Part shown: positions 53,653-61,860 of the stretch, in pieces
Position numbering within the stretch: position 1 is the first letter of the stretch
Layout: the number at the start of each line of letters is the position of its first letter
Assembly (NCBI RefSeq): GCF_900088415.1
Contig: NZ_FLLQ01000002.1
Span: 62,001-126,000, forward strand
From: Vibrio mediterranei
Lineage (GTDB): Bacteria; Pseudomonadota; Gammaproteobacteria; Enterobacterales; Vibrionaceae
Reading direction: 5' to 3'
Length of the DNA: 64,000 bases
Position numbers and translations under genes: made by a program
The notes under the pieces: generated by a model
The model's input: only the letters and a program-made list of their open reading frames with translations
What the model was told of the DNA's origin: nothing
Databases searched by the model: none

Positions 53653-54858
53653 ATGAAGCAAAGCATTCCCCCAATACCCATTTTCATCCAAGATTGCGGG
53701 TTCCACTCAGCTCTAGGACATACACCTGAAGGTGTAAGACGGAGCTTGTCTCAAGGTTATTGCAACCATATGGAACACGACCATGGATTGTTGAATTCGG
53801 GAAAAGAGACTGTCGTAGGACGCGTTAAAGAAGCACTACCTGAGCTTCCCGCCGAGCTTAGCCGCTACGATTCAAGAAACAATCGATTGGCGCTTTCTGC
53901 ATTGCAACAAATAGAAGACAATGTGCGAGCCGCCATTAATCGTTATGGTTCAGAGCGCGTCGCCGTCATTGTAGGGACCAGCACATCTGGGATTTCCGAC
54001 GGTGAAGTGGCTTACACTGAAGTACTGGCTACAGGCCAATTTCCAAAAGAATATCACTACACCAAACAAGAGTTGGGTAACTGTAGTGACTTTATTGCTA
54101 AGTATTTTGGCATCAAAGGCCCGTGCTATGCAATTTCAACAGCCTGCTCTTCCAGTGGACGCGTATTCATCACAGCGAAACGGCTACTCAAGTCAGGGCT
54201 GGTAGATGCGGTTATTGTAGGCGGCGCAGATACGCTATGTGCACTAACACTGAACGGATTCAATAGCTTAGAAGCGCTATCCAATACGCTTTGTCGTCCA
54301 TTCGATGCAGATCGAGATGGAATCAATATTGGTGAGTCCGCCGCCTTTATGCTGCTTGGTCATCAGCCATTAGACACCGATAACAAGCCAATCGCTTTGC
54401 TAGGGGCTGGGGACAGTTCTGATGCCCATCATATCTCAGCGCCTCACCCGGAAGGTCGTGGTGCGGAAGAAGCAATGCAAAAAGCCCTAGCAGATGCTCA
54501 ATTAAGCCCTGCAGATATTGGCTATATTAATGCCCATGGAACCGCGACACCGTTAAACGATAGTATGGAAAGCAAAGCTATTGCTCGTGTTTTTGGTACT
54601 AACGTGCCAGTTAGCTCCACCAAACCATTTACTGGCCATACACTTGGCGCAGCCAGTGCAACAGAAGCAGCTATTGCTTACCACATACTCAAATCTGACT
54701 TGTCTTTGCCTAAACAATCCTGCAAAAACAAAGCATCCGACATCGAAATTAGCCTTGTGGAGACTGACCTCAAACTCAATGGAAAAGCAATATTGAGTAA
54801 CTCATTTGCCTTTGGCGGCAACAACATCAGTCTTATTTTTGGAGAATGGAATGACTAA
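53653..54858 (+). CDS. apeO: Beta-ketoacyl-ACP synthase ApeO
   Basis: A 401-residue FabF-like ketosynthase. The active-site Cys is in ISTACSSSGRVF near residue 165, and the two histidines are in NAHGTATPLND near 297 and TGHTLGAAS near 331. Together with the truncated ApeC it forms the chain-elongating ketosynthase of the aryl polyene pathway. The apeP start overlaps its end. Confidence 0.91.
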   Translation: MKQSIPPIPIFIQDCGFHSALGHTPEGVRRSLSQGYCNHMEHDHGLLNSGKETVVGRVKEALPELPAELSRYDSRNNRLALSALQQIEDNVRAAINRYGSERVAVIVGTSTSGISDGEVAYTEVLATGQFPKEYHYTKQELGNCSDFIAKYFGIKGPCYAISTACSSSGRVFITAKRLLKSGLVDAVIVGGADTLCALTLNGFNSLEALSNTLCRPFDADRDGINIGESAAFMLLGHQPLDTDNKPIALLGAGDSSDAHHISAPHPEGRGAEEAMQKALADAQLSPADIGYINAHGTATPLNDSMESKAIARVFGTNVPVSSTKPFTGHTLGAASATEAAIAYHILKSDLSLPKQSCKNKASDIEISLVETDLKLNGKAILSNSFAFGGNNISLIFGEWND

Positions 54859-55315
54859 TTTTCCAGACATCGCCGAATTGCTTCCTCATGATGCACCAAT
54901 GATTTTGGTGGACCGTTTGATTGATGTACAAGAAGAATCAGTGCATTGCCAAGTGGATATTGGTGAGCACCAATTGTTTTTTGATAACGAATCTAAGACC
55001 ACTCCTGCATACGTTGGTATTGAGTTCATGGCACAATCTATCGCTGCTTGGTCAGGGTTTCATTCCAAACAAAAAGGTGAGACACCGCCCATCGGTTTTT
55101 TATTAGGTAGCCGACGTTACCAGGTTGATTGTGACCGTTTTGAACAGGGACAAACTCTCGATGTCTATGCTGAGAAAGTGATTGAAGATAGTGGAATGGC
55201 GGTATTTTCTGCCCGGCTTGAGCTTGATGGAGTACAAATTGCTTCATGCCAACTCAATGTTTACGTGCCATCTGAACAAAAATTAGAAGAAATGAAAAAT
55301 AGGAACTCCCAATGA
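54851..55315 (+). CDS. apeP: Hotdog dehydratase partner ApeP
   Basis: A 154-residue FabZ-like hotdog protein: IAELLPHDAPMILVDRLIDVQ at the start, GIEFMAQSIAAWSGFHSKQ near 62, LLGSRRYQVDCDRFEQGQ near 95. It pairs with ApeI in the characterised system. The ATG at 54851 lies 8 bases inside apeO; the frame upstream to 54806 is within apeO and is not used. Confidence 0.86.
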   Translation: MTNFPDIAELLPHDAPMILVDRLIDVQEESVHCQVDIGEHQLFFDNESKTTPAYVGIEFMAQSIAAWSGFHSKQKGETPPIGFLLGSRRYQVDCDRFEQGQTLDVYAEKVIEDSGMAVFSARLELDGVQIASCQLNVYVPSEQKLEEMKNRNSQ

Positions 55316-56037
55316 GCCGACAAGTTTTAGTCACTGGTGCCAGTAAAGGTATTGGTAAAGCCATTGCTATACAACTCGCTAATGATGGTTTTACCGTCGC
55401 CGTGCATTACATGGGCGATAAACAAGGCGCTCAAGCAACGTTATCAACCATCGAAGCCAATGGCGGCAAGGGTCGATTGATTCAGTTTGATATCAGCAAT
55501 CGTGCACAATGTCGTGAGCAAATTGAGGCGGATATTACAGAGCATGGTGCGTACTACGGCGTGGTCAACAACGCGGGAATTACTAGAGATACCGCATTTC
55601 CGGCTATGACAGAACAAGAATGGGACGGGGTTATTCATACTAACCTAGACAGTTTTTATAACGTACTTCACCCTTGTGTAATGCCAATGGTTCAAAAACG
55701 CAAAGGCGGCAGAATCGTCACTCTTGCCTCGGTATCAGGAATCATGGGTAACCGCGGGCAAACGAACTACAGTGCTGCAAAAGCTGGAGTCATTGGTGCA
55801 ACAAAGTCGCTTGCTCTAGAACTGGCTAAGCGCAAGATCACTGTGAACTGCGTAGCACCTGGTTTGATTGACACTGGAATGGTGGACGAACACGTGAAAG
55901 AGCACGCGATGCCACAAATTCCACTCCGAAGAATGGGTGAGCCTGAAGAAGTGGCTGGTCTGGTAAGCTATCTGATGTCTGATATTGCCTCTTATGTCAC
56001 CCGCCAAGTTATCTCTGTTAACGGAGGCCTAGTATGA
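55312..56037 (+). CDS. apeQ: 3-ketoacyl-ACP reductase ApeQ
   Basis: A 241-residue FabG-type short-chain reductase. The NADP-binding motif TGASKGIGKAIA is at residues 8-19, NNAGITRD near 86, the catalytic Ser in LASVSGIMGNRG near 138 and YSAAKAG (Tyr and Lys) near 150. It reduces the ketoacyl intermediates before dehydration. Overlaps apeP and apeR by a few bases on each side. Confidence 0.92.
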   Translation: MSRQVLVTGASKGIGKAIAIQLANDGFTVAVHYMGDKQGAQATLSTIEANGGKGRLIQFDISNRAQCREQIEADITEHGAYYGVVNNAGITRDTAFPAMTEQEWDGVIHTNLDSFYNVLHPCVMPMVQKRKGGRIVTLASVSGIMGNRGQTNYSAAKAGVIGATKSLALELAKRKITVNCVAPGLIDTGMVDEHVKEHAMPQIPLRRMGEPEEVAGLVSYLMSDIASYVTRQVISVNGGLV

Positions 56038-57260
56038 GTCGCCGTGTTGTTGTGACAGGAATGTCTGGCGTTACTGCTTTTGGCAACGACTGGGCGGCGG
56101 TTGAGCCGAAGCTTCGCGCCTGTGAAAACGCAACTCAATATATGCCGAGTTACGAGCAATATGACGGGTTGAATACTAAATTAGCCGCACCAATTGATCA
56201 GTTCGAACTGCCTAAGCATTATAAACGTAAGCAAGTGCGCGGTATGGGGCGTGTTTCTAAGCTCGCTACTGTTGCTACTGAAAATGCATTATTGCAATCA
56301 GGACTTATTGGCAACGACATTCTGACTAACGGGCAAACTGGTATTGCTTACGGTTCTTCTACCGGAAGTACCGATGCCATTGGTGCGTTTGGTGTGATGC
56401 TCAATGAAAAAAGTACTAAAGCTATCACCGCAACCACTTATGTTCAGATGATGCCCCACACTACCGCGGTCAATGTAGGCCTCTTCTTCGGCCTTAAAGG
56501 TCGCGTCATTCCTACCAGTAGTGCTTGTACATCAGGAAGTCAGGCGATTGGCTATGCTTTTGAAGCTGTAAAACATGGCTATCAAACGGTGATGGTTGCA
56601 GGCGGTGGTGAAGAGCTCTGCCCAACAGAATCGGCCGTCTTCGATACGCTATTTGCCACCAGCTTAAAAAACGATGATCCAAAGTCTACGCCGAGTCCTT
56701 ACGACTCAAGCAGAGACGGCTTAGTCATTGGCGAAGGCGCTGGGACATTGATCCTTGAAGATTACGAACACGCCGTTGCTAGAGGTGCTACTATTTACGC
56801 CGAGATCATCGGTTTTGCCAGTAACTGCGATGCTGCACATGTAACACAGCCTCAAATGGAGACCATGCAAATCTGTATGGAGATGGCGTTACGAGATGCC
56901 GGTATCACCGCCGATAAGATCGGCTACGTTTCTGCCCATGGAACCGCTACAGAGCGTGGTGATATCGCGGAAAGTAACGCAACAGCCAATGTCTTTGGCA
57001 ACATTCCTATCAGTTCTCTTAAGAGCTATTTTGGTCATACCTTAGGGGCTTGTGGCGCTATTGAAGCCTGGCTTAGTTTAGAGATGATGAACTCTGGCTG
57101 GTTTAGCCCGACGTTAAACCTGAACAGCCTTGATAAAGAATGTGGTGCATTAGATTACATCACCGGCGAAGGACGCAATATCGACGCTGAATACATCATG
57201 AGCAATAACTTTGCTTTTGGTGGAATCAATACATCGATTATTTTTAAGAAATATAAGTAG
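56034..57260 (+). CDS. apeR: Beta-ketoacyl-ACP synthase ApeR
   Basis: A 408-residue FabF-like ketosynthase. The nucleophile Cys is in TSSACTSGSQAIG near residue 163, and the histidines are in SAHGTATERGD near 303 and YFGHTLGACGA near 336. It probably performs an initial or alternative elongation step. Last gene of the ape operon; a strong terminator follows 38 bases later. Confidence 0.91.
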   Translation: MSRRVVVTGMSGVTAFGNDWAAVEPKLRACENATQYMPSYEQYDGLNTKLAAPIDQFELPKHYKRKQVRGMGRVSKLATVATENALLQSGLIGNDILTNGQTGIAYGSSTGSTDAIGAFGVMLNEKSTKAITATTYVQMMPHTTAVNVGLFFGLKGRVIPTSSACTSGSQAIGYAFEAVKHGYQTVMVAGGGEELCPTESAVFDTLFATSLKNDDPKSTPSPYDSSRDGLVIGEGAGTLILEDYEHAVARGATIYAEIIGFASNCDAAHVTQPQMETMQICMEMALRDAGITADKIGYVSAHGTATERGDIAESNATANVFGNIPISSLKSYFGHTLGACGAIEAWLSLEMMNSGWFSPTLNLNSLDKECGALDYITGEGRNIDAEYIMSNNFAFGGINTSIIFKKYK

Positions 57261-57298
57261 ACGTTCTACGCGTCATACATACAATTATGTCGCCATTT

Positions 57299-57337
57299 AC
57301 CTCCGCTCAGTTCATTGAGTGGAGGTTTGTTGTTTTT
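57299..57337 (+). terminator. Terminator of the aryl polyene operon
   Basis: ACCTCCGCTCA, loop GTTCAT, TGAGTGGAGGT (11-bp stem with one G-T pair) followed by TTGTTGTTTTT, 38 bases after the apeR stop. Confidence 0.88.
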
Positions 57338-57523
57338 AGTCCTCATACACTCTCTTGCTTCCCATAACCATTAGTCCCACCTGACATCATTATTCTGTCA
57401 CAAATAGACATATTGATATTTATCGCTGTGATATCAGCTATCGCTCCCACTTCATTGTTGGTCCTTAGCTCGCTATCTACAATGCGCCTCAGACACTAAA
57501 AGCCCACAAATAATGAGGCCATT

Positions 57524-59518
57524 ATGAAAAAATCCATTCTAGCTGTTTCGGTATTATCTATCGTTTCTGCACATGCATTTGCAGATTACGAGTCAGTAGA
57601 GACTTACCAAGGTAAACCAGCAACTTCACACACTATCGAAGCCAACAATGCGCTCGCCAAAACACTTCCATGGAAAGATACCACCGCGTTTGATCGTTCT
57701 AAGCGAGGTTTAATAGCCGAGTTTGGTAACCATCGTGCAGGAGAGCTAAAAAACCGCATGGCTCACTTAGATAATGATGAAATCCCGGCCTCGGTTAACC
57801 CTTCGATTTGGCGACAAGCACAGATGAACTTTACGTCAGGTGGTCTGTATCAAGTCACTGAAGGTGTGTATCAGATTCGTGGTGCAGACCTTTCAAACAT
57901 GACTATCTACAAAGCAAAAACAGGCTACATAATTCACGACCCTATGGTAACGGCTGAAACCGCACTAGCAGGTTGGGAGTTTGCGAAAAAGCATCTTCCG
58001 AAAATCAACGGCAAGCATAACATCGTAGGTATGATTTACTCGCATACGCACGTTGACCACTTCGGCGGCTCGCGTGGTATTTACGAGTCAGGTGACTTTG
58101 TAGAAGGTGCTCCTATTATCGCACCGGTAGATTTCATCCGTGAAATGGCGGACGAAAATGTATTAGCGGGCAACGCAATGGGACGTCGTTCAGCTTATCA
58201 ATACGGCTCAGAACTGGGTAACGATGTCACTGGTATTGTTGATAATGCACTGGGCATGGGCTTATCAAAAGGTAATGTTACGCTCGTAGCGCCAACTCAG
58301 TACATTGAAGAAAGAGAAGAAACCGTTGATATTGGTGGGCTAGAGTTCCACTTTATCAATATGCCAGGAGCAGAAGCACCCGCAGAGATTGTTCATTACA
58401 TCCCAGAATACCGCACACTGCATACTGCAGAACTGACCTATGACGGCCAACACAATATCTATACCTTCCGCGGTGCGAAAGTCCGTGACTCGTTAATCTG
58501 GACTAAGTACCTGACAGAGCTAAAAATGCGATTTGTAGACTCTGGATTAGTCGACAGTATTCACGCGGCTCACTCTGCTCCGGTGTGGAATGATAAAGGG
58601 AACGAAATTTCCGACTACATTACCCTTCAGCGCGATAACTATGGATTTGTCCACAATCAGTCGCTGCGCCTTGCTAACCACGGTGTCACCATTAATGATG
58701 TTGGACGTGAGATCGACAAGATCATTCCGAAAACGCAGCAAAACAACTGGGCTTCAAGAGGTTACCACGGGTCCTACTCGCATAATGCTCGTGCTGTTGT
58801 GAACATGTATTTAGGTTATTACGACATGAATCCAGTTAACACCAATCCACTGACTACAGTTGATAAGTCATGTACCTATGTTAACGCTGCTGGTATCGAT
58901 ACCTTCATGAAAGTCGGCCAAGAACATTTTGCAGCGGGCGAGTATCAACAAGCCTCTCAACTGCTCAATGATGTTGTCATGTGTAATCCCGATAACAAAC
59001 AAGCACGCGAGTTGTTAGCTGACAGCTTTGAGCAGCAAGGCTATCAGTCAGAAACCATGGCGTGGCGTAATAGCTATTTACAAGCTGCGGTTGAGCTTCG
59101 TACCAACCAAATCGGTGAAGGAACTAAAGTAGCATCGGCGGATGTTATCGCCAACACTCCAACTTCGAGTTTCCTAGATTTCATCGCCGTGCGCCTCAAT
59201 GCTCCTAAAGCGGAAACACTAGGTTTAGAATTCAATATGAATGTGGTTCATCCTGACGTTCAAGAAACCTATTACGTTGAAGTGTCTAACGCCAATATGG
59301 CAAGCTTTGAAGTCGATGAAATAGTGAAAGATACCGATACCACCCTACGCATCAACAAATCCGATTTGACCAAGGTGGTGTTAGGTCAAACTACGCTTGA
59401 TGAGTTGATTAAGTCCAACAAAGCTCAAGTTGAAGGTGATGCGAACACGCTCAAAGATTTGGCTAGTTCGCTAGATAGCTTTAAACAAGGTTTTGAGATA
59501 ATGCCTTTGGCCAAATAA
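57524..59518 (+). CDS. Exported linear alkylsulfatase (metallo-beta-lactamase fold, SdsA type)
   Basis: A 664-residue exported enzyme with signal peptide MKKSILAVSVLSIVSAHAFA. The binuclear metal motif YSHTHVDHFGG is near residue 188, EIVHYIPEYRTLHTAEL near 305 supplies further ligands, and AHSAPVW near 355 the last His. An SCP2-like C-terminal domain (from about 545; LDFIAVRLNAPKAETLGLEFN) binds hydrophobic tails. This matches the SdsA1 family that hydrolyses alkyl sulfate esters such as SDS to alcohol and sulfate, in the periplasm. It stands alone between two terminators. Confidence 0.9.
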   Translation: MKKSILAVSVLSIVSAHAFADYESVETYQGKPATSHTIEANNALAKTLPWKDTTAFDRSKRGLIAEFGNHRAGELKNRMAHLDNDEIPASVNPSIWRQAQMNFTSGGLYQVTEGVYQIRGADLSNMTIYKAKTGYIIHDPMVTAETALAGWEFAKKHLPKINGKHNIVGMIYSHTHVDHFGGSRGIYESGDFVEGAPIIAPVDFIREMADENVLAGNAMGRRSAYQYGSELGNDVTGIVDNALGMGLSKGNVTLVAPTQYIEEREETVDIGGLEFHFINMPGAEAPAEIVHYIPEYRTLHTAELTYDGQHNIYTFRGAKVRDSLIWTKYLTELKMRFVDSGLVDSIHAAHSAPVWNDKGNEISDYITLQRDNYGFVHNQSLRLANHGVTINDVGREIDKIIPKTQQNNWASRGYHGSYSHNARAVVNMYLGYYDMNPVNTNPLTTVDKSCTYVNAAGIDTFMKVGQEHFAAGEYQQASQLLNDVVMCNPDNKQARELLADSFEQQGYQSETMAWRNSYLQAAVELRTNQIGEGTKVASADVIANTPTSSFLDFIAVRLNAPKAETLGLEFNMNVVHPDVQETYYVEVSNANMASFEVDEIVKDTDTTLRINKSDLTKVVLGQTTLDELIKSNKAQVEGDANTLKDLASSLDSFKQGFEIMPLAK

Positions 59519-59544
59519 ACCTTTTAAAATAACACCTTAAAAAT

Positions 59545-59603
59545 AAACGGTAGTATGTGACCAGCGTACACGACAATAGCAGCCAAACATACTGCCGTTT
59601 TTT
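59545..59603 (+). terminator. Terminator after the alkylsulfatase gene
   Basis: AAACGGTAGTATGT and ACATACTGCCGTTT form a 14-bp stem (one G-T pair) with a loop of about 28 bases, followed by a T-run, 27 bases past the stop codon. Confidence 0.75.
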
Positions 59604-59788
59604 AAATTAGCTATCTTACTTTCACAACGCTCTTTGCTCTTCCTTCTTTTAGGTAATATCAATCTCTTCATAAACCCTCGATTAATGAGGTAATCAATCC
59701 TCTCCTCTCATGCCAGCCAATTGTTGAATTACCATCATACCCTAGACAATTCCGTCTTCTGTTCCTTATTATCGCCAACAACTCAGAT

Positions 59789-60679
59789 ATGAAAATTGCA
59801 GACCTAAAGCTGTTCATTAAAGTCGTGGAGTTAGGTAGTTTTACTGCCGCCGCCAATGCACTTGATCTTCCCAGAGCCAACGTCAGCAGACGAATCAATG
59901 ACCTAGAGAAATCTGTGGGGTCTCAGTTATTCCACCGAACGACGCGTAATCTGTCATTGACGAATAGTGGCAGCACGTACTTTGACGAAATAACTCAAGC
60001 CATAGAGTTATTCGATCGAGCACAACAATCTCTTTCTAGTTCTAGAGATATGCTTACAGGAAAAATAAAGCTAGGCGTACTCCCTGAAACCTATGATCTG
60101 CTGCAGCCTATTTTGTTCGAATTTCATGACAAATACCCAGAAATTCAACTCGATATTCGTAGTATCAGTAATGGCTTTAACGAGATTTTCCAACAAGGAT
60201 TAGATATAGCCATTCATGGTGGGCCCATCTTTGACTCAGATATTGTCGCCCGAAAAGTGATTCAATATCGCCGTGCGTTAGTCGCCTCTCCAAGCTATAT
60301 CGAAGAATACGGTCCTCTAGATTCCTTAGAAGACCTCCACAACCATAAGTGCATTTGTTTTCGTTGGCCTAATGGTGACATCGATAGTCACTGGCACTTT
60401 GATTCAGGAACGGCCTCTGTTAAAGCGAGTTTGATAGCAAACAGTGTAGGTTTTATTAAAGGAGCAGCAATAAGGGGCAGAGGCATTAGCTTTCTGCCAA
60501 CCATGATGATTAAAAGAGAGTTGAAGCAAGGCTCACTAGTGTCGTTGCTGACACAGGAAACGGCAATCAGCGAAGATGGTTGGCTGCTTTACCCTCAACC
60601 TAAAACACTGAATAAAGCTAGCAAAGTTCTCATTGAGCACCTTTCGTTAGAAATACCTCGCCTAAATCGATTGTCATAA
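59789..60679 (+). CDS. LysR-family transcriptional regulator
   Basis: A 296-residue LysR regulator of the group common beside efflux and redox genes. HTH at residues 5-60 (LKLFIKVVELGSFTAAANALDLPRANVSRRINDLEKSVG, then LFHRTTRNLSLTNSG); effector domain from about 90 (GKIKLGVLPETYDLLQPIL, DIAIHGG, NSVGFIKGAAIRGRGISFLP). It precedes the RND efflux genes on the same strand by 87 bases, so local control of the pump is plausible. Confidence 0.87.
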   Translation: MKIADLKLFIKVVELGSFTAAANALDLPRANVSRRINDLEKSVGSQLFHRTTRNLSLTNSGSTYFDEITQAIELFDRAQQSLSSSRDMLTGKIKLGVLPETYDLLQPILFEFHDKYPEIQLDIRSISNGFNEIFQQGLDIAIHGGPIFDSDIVARKVIQYRRALVASPSYIEEYGPLDSLEDLHNHKCICFRWPNGDIDSHWHFDSGTASVKASLIANSVGFIKGAAIRGRGISFLPTMMIKRELKQGSLVSLLTQETAISEDGWLLYPQPKTLNKASKVLIEHLSLEIPRLNRLS

Positions 60680-60736
60680 TTTTCGTGACAGTAAGTCTCG
60701 CCAGAGACGGATTATTTGAACACTGTTCGATATTAA

Positions 60737-60762
60737 GATAGCTCCACTATAACGGAGCTATC
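60737..60762 (+). promoter_or_regulatory. 9-bp palindrome overlapping the SD of the RND adaptor gene
   Basis: GATAGCTCC, spacer ACTATAAC, GGAGCTATC. The right arm contains GGAG, the likely SD, 9 bases before the ATG at 60767. It could be a regulator operator or an mRNA hairpin that hides the SD. Confidence 0.6.
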
Positions 60763-60766
60763 TACT

Positions 60767-61849
60767 ATGAATAAACTAAACACACTAACACTTTGTATCG
60801 CGGCTTCAGTTGCGCTATCAGGGTGCAACCAAGCCAAGGTTTTAGAACAACCGGCACCAAAGCAAACCACATTGCAAGTGATTAAACTTGATAGCCAAGA
60901 GGACAACACCACCAAGCACTTTAGTGGTGTTGTACGTGCTCATGAAACAGCAAATTTAGCCTTTAGGATTCCCGGCACAATAAACCAAGTCCACGTAAAA
61001 GCGGGAGACACAGTAAACAAAGGCGATGTAATTGCCCAGCTGGATCCTCATGATTATCAAGTTGTACTTGAAGAGCTGGAAGCAAAAATGCTTGAAGCAC
61101 AGTCTGCGCATAAACTCGCTAAAGCTGAGCTCAATCGAGTTAAGCAGGCAACTCAAGACAACGCTATCGCCAGCGTGAACTTAGACCGTGCTACCAGCGG
61201 TTACGAGCGCAGCCTTTCAGCGGTGAAAGTTGTAGATAAGAACATTCAACGTGCTAAAGATACACTGCGCTATACGCAATTAATCGCGCCTTTTGATGGC
61301 GTGATTGCCACCGTTGATTTTGAAGCTCACGAACAAGTGCTTCCTGGTATAGCCGTTGCAACTATGCAAGATAGCTCCACACTAGATGTAGAGATCGATG
61401 TTCCTGAGAACATGATCGAACAGTTTAATATCAATGAGGTTGGAACCGTTTCTTGGTACCAATCGGAAACTCCGATTAATGCTCATGTTTCCGAAATTGC
61501 CCCACTACCGCATTTGATAAAACAGACCTATACCGTGACTTACACACTGGATAATGAAGATAAACACCTGTTCCCAGGTAAGTCCGTAACCGTCTCTTCA
61601 AAGACCAGCACACCTATGGATTCATTTTGTATTCCCTACTCTGCTTTAGTTGGAGAAAAAGAGGAAATGCACATCAACATTGTTCGCGACAACCAAGTCA
61701 TTGCTACTCCTGTTGAGCTTCGATCATTGGATGCTTACCAAGCATGTATTTCTGGGAATGTTCGAGGTGATGACTATGTAGTTGTTAGCGGTTCTTTCTA
61801 TCTAAAAGATGGCGATATCGCTGACAAACTAGTACTAAGAGATTTGTAG
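60767..61849 (+). CDS. RND efflux periplasmic adaptor (lipoprotein)
   Basis: A 360-residue HlyD/AcrA-type adaptor with a lipoprotein signal and the lipobox LSGC near residue 19. The barrel-sandwich half (GTINQVHVKAGDTVNKGDVIAQLDPHDYQ near 65) is followed by an alpha-helical hairpin (EELEAKMLEAQSAHKLAKAELNRV), then the second half (LRYTQLIAPFDGVIATVDFEAHEQV near 165) and a beta-barrel domain. It bridges the inner-membrane pump encoded 11 bases downstream and an outer-membrane channel. Confidence 0.91.
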   Translation: MNKLNTLTLCIAASVALSGCNQAKVLEQPAPKQTTLQVIKLDSQEDNTTKHFSGVVRAHETANLAFRIPGTINQVHVKAGDTVNKGDVIAQLDPHDYQVVLEELEAKMLEAQSAHKLAKAELNRVKQATQDNAIASVNLDRATSGYERSLSAVKVVDKNIQRAKDTLRYTQLIAPFDGVIATVDFEAHEQVLPGIAVATMQDSSTLDVEIDVPENMIEQFNINEVGTVSWYQSETPINAHVSEIAPLPHLIKQTYTVTYTLDNEDKHLFPGKSVTVSSKTSTPMDSFCIPYSALVGEKEEMHINIVRDNQVIATPVELRSLDAYQACISGNVRGDDYVVVSGSFYLKDGDIADKLVLRDL

Positions 61850-61860
61850 GAAAATAGACA

